Source: Podospora comata
Lineage: Eukaryota > Ascomycota > Sordariomycetes > Sordariales > Podosporaceae
DNA: 64,000 bases
Direction: 5' to 3'
Assembly: GCA_017354895.1 (NCBI GenBank)
Contig: CP071495.1
Span: 3,982,632-4,046,631 of the forward strand
The position numbers were made by a program, and so were the translations under genes. How positions within the stretch are numbered: the first letter of the stretch is position 1; each line of letters begins with the position of its first letter. Shown here piece after piece: positions 57,091-64,000 of this stretch. Below the pieces are notes generated by a model, which saw only the letters and a program-made list of their open reading frames with translations, was not told the origin of the DNA and did not search any database.

Positions 57091-58499
57091 TATTAGTTAA
57101 TATACCTTAATAGGCCTATAATATAGTACCTATATAGAGTTACTGTAGAACACAGTAGTGCGTAAGCGGAAGCGGTAGAATATAACGCTAATACCGAAGA
57201 AAAGAAAAGGTACTATAATATAGTAAAGTATAAAGAATAATAATTACTTTTATTACTTTTATTACTTTTATTACCCTTAAGGAGAGGAAGAAAAACTATT
57301 TTATAAGAGAGGAAAGAGGTCTATATATAGGCCTTTATAGGCTTACTGTAGGTCCTGTAGGGCCTAAAAGCCTCTATATTACTTAGGGTAGTTAATAGGC
57401 TTTAGTAAGTCTAGTAAAACCTTATAGAAATCTATCGAGCCTTTAGTGGTAAGGGTGCTTTATAGATCGTACTATTATAGTAACTTATTACGTAAGTATT
57501 AATATGTGGGTACTATTAAGTGCCCTATTTACTGCCCTACAGATTAGTATTATAGTGGGTAGTACTGCTATAAGCAGTAACGGAATTTCCCGGCTTGGCT
57601 TCCTCTAGAATGTTCTTTACAAGGGACCCTTGCCTAGGCTTACAGGGCTACTGTGGCCTGAGGCTTAGTTAAAGGATGCTAGAACCTTCCAAAGTGGCTA
57701 CGAGCTTACGCAATAAGCTGCTATAATAGTATGATCTACAGGTGTGACGAACCCCTATCCAGAACCTCTGAAAGGGATATTGGTCGAAGGCACTTCTGAA
57801 TAATCGTGGCTCGGTGCAGCTAAACAGTGCACAACAAGATGTCTCAATGTAAACACTAGATACCGTGAATACAAGCTTGATTAGATACTGCGGAACTGTC
57901 TATCTACACCAGCCAGTTCCTCCGTATATATAGTCCCGGTGCCAAGCCTGGCGCCGTCCTGGATCGATAGACTCGACCATCGATCCTATCGATACTGTCC
58001 CTTTTGGGATTGACTCTTCTGGATCGATCCTCGATCCCAATGATCCCGTTCTGATTGGTCCGGGCTCCTATATTAACGATTGGTCCGTGGTGCGCCTGCG
58101 CCCCACTGAGTGTCAAGCCGTGATAATAGGGCACCCCTGCCACTGAAGGTTCGATGGATTTCCATAAGGTTCTACTAGACCCACTAAGGTCCACTAACCA
58201 CCCTAAGTGGTATAGGGCCTTCAGGGCCTACAGGACCCACAGTAGGCCTACGAAGGCCTATATATAAGACCTTTCTCCTCTCCTGTAGAATAGTTTTCCT
58301 TTCTTCCCTTAAGGGTATTAAAGGGCAATTAGAGTAATAAAGGCAATTACTATTCCTTATACTCCACTGTATTACAGTGCCTTTCCCTTCCTTCGGCACT
58401 GCCGTCGTATCCTCCCGCTTCCGCTTGCGCACTGCTGTATTCTACAGCAACCCTGTATAGGTACTATATTATAGGCCTATCAGGGCATACTAGCTAACA
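57091..58499. mobile_element. foldback element C with inverted repeats over 400 bp, split by an LTR
   Basis: The left arm (57091 to about 57505) and the right arm (58499 down to 58126, continuing 57742 to about 57695) are reverse complements over about 430 bp. The outer ends read TATTAGTTAATAT (RIP-mutated) and, inverted, TGTTAGCTAGTATGCC. The centre (about 57510-57695) is unique and not AT-rich. No transposase frame is visible, so it would be a non-autonomous foldback/MITE-like element of about 1.03 kb before the LTR inserted. The left arm is strongly RIP-mutated and the right arm hardly at all. Flanking target duplications are not clear. Confidence 0.7.
57743..58125 (-). repeat. solo LTR of family A, inverted, 383 bp
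   Basis: On the plus strand it runs from TGTGACGAACCCC to CCGTGATA. It is the reverse complement of the solo LTR at 9923-10342 in its downstream half, almost without change. The flanks ACAGG (57738-57742) and ATAGG (58126-58130) are a 5-bp target duplication differing by one transition. It splits the right arm of element C, so it inserted after C. Confidence 0.88.
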
Positions 58500-59321
58500 A
58501 TATTTAATAATTCTAATATTAGTTTTAAAGGTAATTAGCGCGAGGTATTAATATTTATTATATAAGGGTTTAACCTAATCGTCTATATTACTAAAATAGG
58601 GAGTGGAAAAAGTATTAATTTTTTACTCCTAACCTATTATATAAAGGACGGGGTTACTATTATTATTTTTTCTTTTATAATATTATAAAAGAATATAGTT
58701 TAACGTTATAAATAAGTAGGAATTAATTATATAATTTAAAGCTCTAAAGAAGTTTCGATTAATTAAATTATTTTTATAACCCTAAAAGCTTTTTATATTA
58801 AAACGTTTAAGACCTTTATTAATAGGCTTAACGTACGATAATAATTTAACCGGATTATTTTTAACGAATACTATACTATTTTAGATTTATTATACGAATT
58901 TCGACTACTCCTTTAGTAAATCGGCTAATATATAGTTTTAATCGGGACGTAACTAATCTTCTTAATAACTACCCTTTTACCTCGGGACTTACTAGGGTTT
59001 TATAAAAGTTTATATTTTAATTTATAAAAGGTAACTATCGTATAGTTTATTATATCCTAATCGAATATTAAGTACTCTATAGTTAAGTATAGGGATTAAA
59101 AGGCTATTCTCTAAGCCCTTGGTTAATAAATTAAATTTATTAATAACCGTAATCTTTATACGAAGGTTATTATTTATTTCCCCTCGATCGATTTTACTAA
59201 AATTATTTTACACTTACTTAAATATCCGGTATATTATAATAATATAAAAAATAATATTTAAAAAAGTAAAATCGTACGAAAGTAAATTAAAAGCGGTAAT
59301 ACTATTATAGTTACGTTTACC
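58500..59321. repeat. AT-rich RIP-mutated sequence, origin unknown
   Basis: Very rich in TpA, with no open frame. Scattered GC words suggest a former transposable element, but no domain can be read through the mutations. No match to other repeats of the window was noticed. Confidence 0.5.
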
Positions 59322-61640
59322 CTATCAGTTATTCTCCGATGGATTGTAGTACAATCCGTTGAAAAGCGCACCAAAAAAAAGGCCCCACTTTAGAAACAGG
59401 GGGTAGGATCCGTTGAAGAATTCAGTTGTACGATCCGATAGGATTTTTCCCGTCAAAATTGAAATTAAAGATATCTTTAGAATCGCCTGAATGAGCTACA
59501 CAGAATAGTCTAAAGTGCATTGTCGTACGAGTAGTGTGGAAGTATAAATATAAGATATGAAGTTAGGTGTAAAGTTGGGTGTGAGTGTATTAATAATGTA
59601 CGTGGAGAGTAAAGTGAGGTTGCGTAATGCAATAGTAAAGAGTATGATCCGATGGGATTTCTCCTGTCAAAATTAAAAATAAAGATATCTTTAGAATCGC
59701 CTAAATAAGCTACATAGAATAGTTTAGAGTGCATTGTCGTACGAATGGTATAGTAGTGTAAATATAAGATGTAAAGTTAGGTGTAAAGTTGGGTATAAGT
59801 GTATTAATAATACACGTGGAGAGTAAAGTGAAGTTACATATATAATAGTAAAGAGTATAATCCGATAGGGTTTTTCCTATTAAAATTAAAAATAAAGATA
59901 TCTTTAAAATTGCCTGAAGAAGCTGCATAGAATAGTATAGAGTGTATTATCGTACGAGTAGTGTAGAGGTGCAAATATAAGATGTGAAGTTAGGTGTTAA
60001 GTTAGGTATGAGTGTATTAATAATGTACGTGGAGAGTAAAGTGAGGTTACGTTATATAATAGTAAAGAGTATAATCCGATAGGATTTTTCCTGTTAAAAT
60101 TAAAAATAAAGATATCTTTAAAATTGCCTAAAGAAGTTGTATAGAATGGTATAGAGTATATTATCGTACGAGTAGTGTAGAAATATAAATATAAGATATG
60201 AAGTTAGGTATTAAATTAGGTATAAGTATATTAATAATGTACGTAAAGAGTAAAGTGAGGTTGCGTTATGTAATAGTAAAGAGTATAATCCGATAGGATT
60301 TTTCCTATGAAAATTAAAAATAAAGATATCTTTAAAATTACTTAAAGAAACTGCATAGAATAGTATAAAGTATATTATTATACGAGTGGTATGGAAGTGC
60401 AAATATAAGATATAAAGTTAGGTATTAAGTTGGGTATAAGTATATTAATAATATACGTGGAGAGTAAAGTAAAGTTGCGTTATGTAATAGTAAAAAGTAT
60501 AATCCGATGGGATTTTTCTTATTAAAATTAAAAATAAAGATATCTTTAAAATTGCCTGAAGAAGCTGTATAGAATAGTATAAAGTATATTGTCGTACGAG
60601 TAGTGTAGAAATATAAATATAAAATGTGAAGTTAGGTATTAAATTGGGTGTAAGTGTGTTAATAATATACGTGGAGAGTAAAGTAAGGTTACGTTATATA
60701 ATAATAAAAAGTATAATCCGATAAGATTTTTCTTATTAAAATTAAAAATAAAGATATCTTTAAAATTGCTTAAAGAAGCTATATAGAATGGTATAAAGTA
60801 TATTGTTGTACGAGTAGTATGGAAGTGTAAATATAAAATATGAAGTTAGGTATTAAGTTAGGTGTAAGTATATTAATAATGTACGTAGAGAGTAAAGTGA
60901 GGTTGCGTTATGTAATAGTAAAAAGTATAATCCGATAGGGTTTTTCCTATTAAAATTAAAAATAAAGATATCTTTAAAATTGCCTAAAGAAACTACACAA
61001 AATAGTCTCGAGTGCATTGTCGTACGAGTAGTGTGGCAGTGCAAATATAAGATATGAAGTTAGGTATTAAGTTAGGTATAAGTATGTTACTAATGCACGT
61101 AGAGAGTAAAGTGAGGTTGCGTTATGCAATAGTAAAGTGTATAATCCGATAGAATTTTTCCTATTAAAATTAAAAATAAAGATATCTTTAAAATCGCTTA
61201 AACAAGGTCTATAGAATGGTATAAAGTGTATCGTCGTACGAGTAGTATGGAAGTACATATAATAAATATGAAGTTAAGTATATTTGTATTACTAATATAC
61301 GTATAGAGTAAAGTAAGGTTGCGTAATATAATAATAAAGTATATAATCCGATAAGAACTTTTTTATTAAAACGAAAAGTAAAAAAATTATTAGAATGGCT
61401 TGAAGGAGCTATATAAAATAGTATAAAATATATCGTCGTATAAGTAGTATAGAAGCGTAAATAATAGATATGAAGTTGGATATATATATATTATTAATGT
61501 ACGTGGATACTAAAGCGAGGTAGGGTATTGCGATAGTAAAGTTTATGATCCGATGGAAATTCTTTTCTTAAAACGAAAAGCAAAAATATTATTAAAATGG
61601 ACTAAACGAGTTATATAAAATAATATACCTTATATTATTT
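59322..61640 (+). repeat. repeat D, copy 2: leader plus 11-unit 214-bp satellite array
   Basis: The leader CTATCAG... is at 59322. Unit starts ([GA]ATCCGAT) are at 59432, 59646, 59859, 60073, 60287, 60501, 60715, 60929, 61143, 61345 and 61547. The step is 213-214 bp eight times, then 202 bp twice. Each unit carries AAAATTAAAAATAAAGATAT, a TCGTACGAGTAG core and an AAGTTAGGT motif. The inner units are more RIP-mutated than the first. Short minus-strand frames that recur every unit (about 63 codons) are shadows. Confidence 0.92.
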
Positions 61641-62671
61641 TAAAAGTTAAATCTATTTTTCTATAATAAATATAAAGCTTTTTACTAATATAATAATAAT
61701 ATATATTTATTATAAAATAAAATTAATTTCTTTATATTTTATATTTTATAATTTTTTAAAATAATTCCTTTACAATATTCTTTCAAAATACCTTTAATAA
61801 ATTATTTAGTAATATATAAATTATAGTATGCTATTTTTATAAATAAATAATATTTTTTTATTTAAGACTTTTCTTTTAATAATTTAAATAAGATATATAG
61901 ATTTCAATATATTTTCATATTCTATAATAAATTAATTTTATTTTTATTCTATGATTAAAAAAGATATTAGTTTAATATATAAATACAAACTTAAATAAGA
62001 AAATAAAGAAATAGGGCTTTAAATACGTTAGAGGTAAGAGATATAAATAAATTCTTTTTAATATTTTATTTTAAATAAAGTATTAATTTTATAATATTTC
62101 TTTTTTTATACTTTATATATATATAAATAATTCTAGCTTTCTAAATAAATTATTTTACTATTTATTATATAGCCTATAACCCTATAGTATTTTTTTTTAA
62201 TCTTTTATAAAATAAAGCTTATAAATAAACTATTATTATTTAAGTAAAGTGCTTTGAAGATTTATTAGTAAAGAATCTATATTATTATTATTACTTTTAT
62301 ATATTTTACTACTATTTTAATTTTAAAGCCGATAATATAAATTTTCTATATTATATATTAATTTTATTAACCTTAATACTAAAATTCTATTATACGGGTA
62401 ATATTATATAAATTAAAGAAAAATAAAAATAAAAATAAAAATTAATTAATTTTTATTATCGTACAACTTATTTAATCGTAAGAATTACTAATAATTATAG
62501 GGTCCTGGCTCGCCCCCGCGCCTCCTTTATTTCCGTTATTCTCTTCCTTAACTTTAATACCGCTTTGATTAGCGGTATTAAAGCTATATTTATTCCCATA
62601 ATCCTTCCACTTACAGTTACTATAGGTACTACCCTAGTACCTATCCGTCGTACGACAATCTTTAAACGGCC
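61641..62671. repeat. extremely AT-rich stretch
   Basis: About 61640-62500 is almost only A and T, without frames or recognisable elements. A GC-bearing island at about 62503-62670 (GGGTCCTGGCTCGCCCCCGC) precedes the third D leader. Probably an old RIP-mutated insertion. Confidence 0.55.
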
Positions 62672-62906
62672 CTATCAGTTATTCTCCGATGGATTGTAGT
62701 ATAATCCGTTGAAAAGCGCACCAAAAAAAACGCCCCACTTTGGAAACAGGGAGTAGGATCCGTTGAAGAATTCAGTTGTACGATCCGATAGGATTTTTCC
62801 CGTCAAAATTAAAAATAAAGATATCTTTGGAATCGCCTAAATAAGCTACATAGAATGGTATAGAGTGCATTGTTATACAAGTGGTGTGGAAATGCAAATA
62901 ATAGAT
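62672..62906 (+). repeat. repeat D, copy 3: leader plus part of one unit
   Basis: The leader is at 62672, and GATCCGAT again starts exactly 110 bp later (62782). The unit is cut after about 125 bp, where repeat B begins. The leader differs from the other copies by only a few bases. Confidence 0.85.
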
Positions 62907-63260
62907 ATTGGTTTAGGGTGCGGCTACTGGCTTGAGGGTATGAGTAAGGAAGTGGGGCTCAGAGGAGGTTAGGGATTATATATATAAATGGTCTGCTTCT
63001 GATATTCTGTTTTAAACGGATTATGGACTTTTATTTTCTTTATATTTTGTGCTTTACTTGCGTGTAGGTAATTCTGGCCCTCTGATCAGGCCAATCCGGT
63101 ATCTATTATGTGGCCTGCGAGCCCATAACGTCTTTTTTTTATCCTGTAAGAACTGCGGCCTGCGAGCGAGCTACTGTTATGCAGGTAAAGTTATTTACGG
63201 ATCTATTAATAGTATATTTATAGTATTATAATTGTTGTTATATTTTTTTCACTATTTTAA
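62907..63260 (+). repeat. repeat B, better-preserved copy
   Basis: Begins TTGGTTTAGGGTGCGGCTAC and runs to about CACTATTTTAATAG. It is the direct partner of the inverted copy at 56732-57090. No protein is encoded; a 60-codon frame in it has no features. Possibly an LTR or the end of an element. Confidence 0.7.
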
Positions 63261-64000
63261 TAGTACGATAAATATTAAGTAAAATATAAAATACTTTAAG
63301 TAATAGAGACTATAGTAAAGTAAGTACTTAAAGGTTTTAAGATTTATATATACTAAAGGAATTAATTAATATAAATAAATAGTTATTTAATATATAATCA
63401 AAAATATAATTTAAAATAAAAAATAATATTACTTTTAGAAGATATTAAAAGATAACTATTTAAATATATAATTATTAGTTTCCGTAAATATTTATTTATT
63501 TACGTATACTCTAAAGTTAATAAGAATACTTTAAGAAAAATTTAAAATTACCTTTATTATTAAAATGTAAATGCAAGAAATATAATAATATAATAAACAA
63601 TAAAGAAACTTAAACAATTATAAATATATAAAATATAAAAGAACAAAAAAACTATAGATATTAAAATAGGTAGTATTAAAAATAAATATAGTAAGGTTAG
63701 TAAGTTTTATATATAAGTATAGATTATAAATAACTGTTATTTAGAAATATAGAATGCTTAACCCGTAATATATATAGATTAAAACGTAAAATTAAATACT
63801 TTTTATAACTAAAAATATTAATAAACATTACATTTATATATATAAATATAAAGTATAACCGCTATATATAAAGAAAAGAAACTCGAACTATTATATTTAT
63901 TTTTCTTTACAAAAGTATAAAGTTTAACTACTATAAATAGATCATAAAGCCGAACCGCTATACATATATAACAAGAGATATGGAGTTTAACCGCTACTAG
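63261..64000. repeat. AT-rich RIP-mutated sequence to the window end
   Basis: No frames. At about 63340-63400 the words TATATATACTAAAGGAATTAA and AATAAATAGTTATTTAATATATAAT follow the order of the core of LTR family A and may be a heavily mutated relative. The rest is unreadable. Confidence 0.45.

Noticed and set aside
56345-58125. Full-length LTR retrotransposon between the two family A LTRs
   Set aside because: The two LTRs are in opposite orientation and the sequence between belongs to repeats B and C, so they are separate insertions.
59510-61258. Recurring 63-codon minus-strand frames every 214 bp
   Set aside because: They are the same satellite unit read in one frame; AT-rich composition and loss in several units argue against a protein.
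59322-61640. CRISPR-like array
   Set aside because: Units are continuous 214-bp tandem copies with no separate spacers, and the genome is fungal.
55821-64000. Telomere or subtelomere end
   Set aside because: No TTAGGG or CCCTAA runs are present; AT-rich RIP blocks also occur inside chromosomes.

Overview
The window looks like the genome of a filamentous ascomycete, most likely a Sordariales-type Sordariomycete. The signs are short introns (49-84 bp) with GTRNGT-like donors and CTAAC-type branch points, GC-rich third codon positions, a fungal plant-biomass enzyme set (AA13 LPMO, GH5 mannanase, sedolisin, NEP1-like protein), and repeats changed into TpA-rich, C-poor DNA, the signature of repeat-induced point mutation (RIP). 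No species is claimed.

Layout. 1-9 kb: AA13 starch LPMO with CBM20, GH5 endo-mannanase, a small cysteine-rich secreted protein, a Dal5-type MFS transporter and a DUF4360-like secreted protein. 9.0-11.3 kb: a broken Fot1/pogo-type DNA transposon with 25-bp terminal inverted repeats and a TA target site, carrying a 420-bp solo LTR with an exact 5-bp target duplication. 11.3-34 kb: a single-pass membrane protein, a WD-less Utp5/Utp12-domain ribosome factor, the BET bromodomain protein Bdf1, a NADAR-domain protein, a hexose transporter, a sedolisin protease, the Rpd3L subunit Rxt3 and the SDH assembly factor Sdh8/SDHAF4. 34-55 kb: an FHA-kinase, tRNA-Cys(GCA), a NEP1-like protein, a GNAT acetyltransferase, a Zn-cluster protein with a GC-AG intron, a TauD-type dioxygenase, an atypical kinase and a modular secreted protein. 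55.3-64 kb: a gene remnant and then an AT-rich RIP-mutated repeat block.

How genes relate. There is no operon or obvious biosynthetic cluster. Housekeeping genes (Bdf1, Rxt3, Utp5-like, SDHAF4) are mixed with secreted and nutrient genes (LPMO, mannanase, protease, sugar and anion transporters, NLP), as expected for a saprotrophic or plant-associated fungus. Most genes have their own promoter, and several pairs are divergent or convergent.

The least explained material is the last 8.4 kb. A 110-bp leader occurs three times at exactly the same spacing from a 214-bp satellite unit, with 1 to 11 units per copy. A long inverted-repeat (foldback) element is split by an LTR. Two copies of a third repeat lie in opposite orientations. 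Among protein genes, the oddest is a secreted protein whose exons each carry one copy of the same cysteine module with identical phase-2 borders. All exon maps were made by eye from splice signals and frame; no database search was possible.
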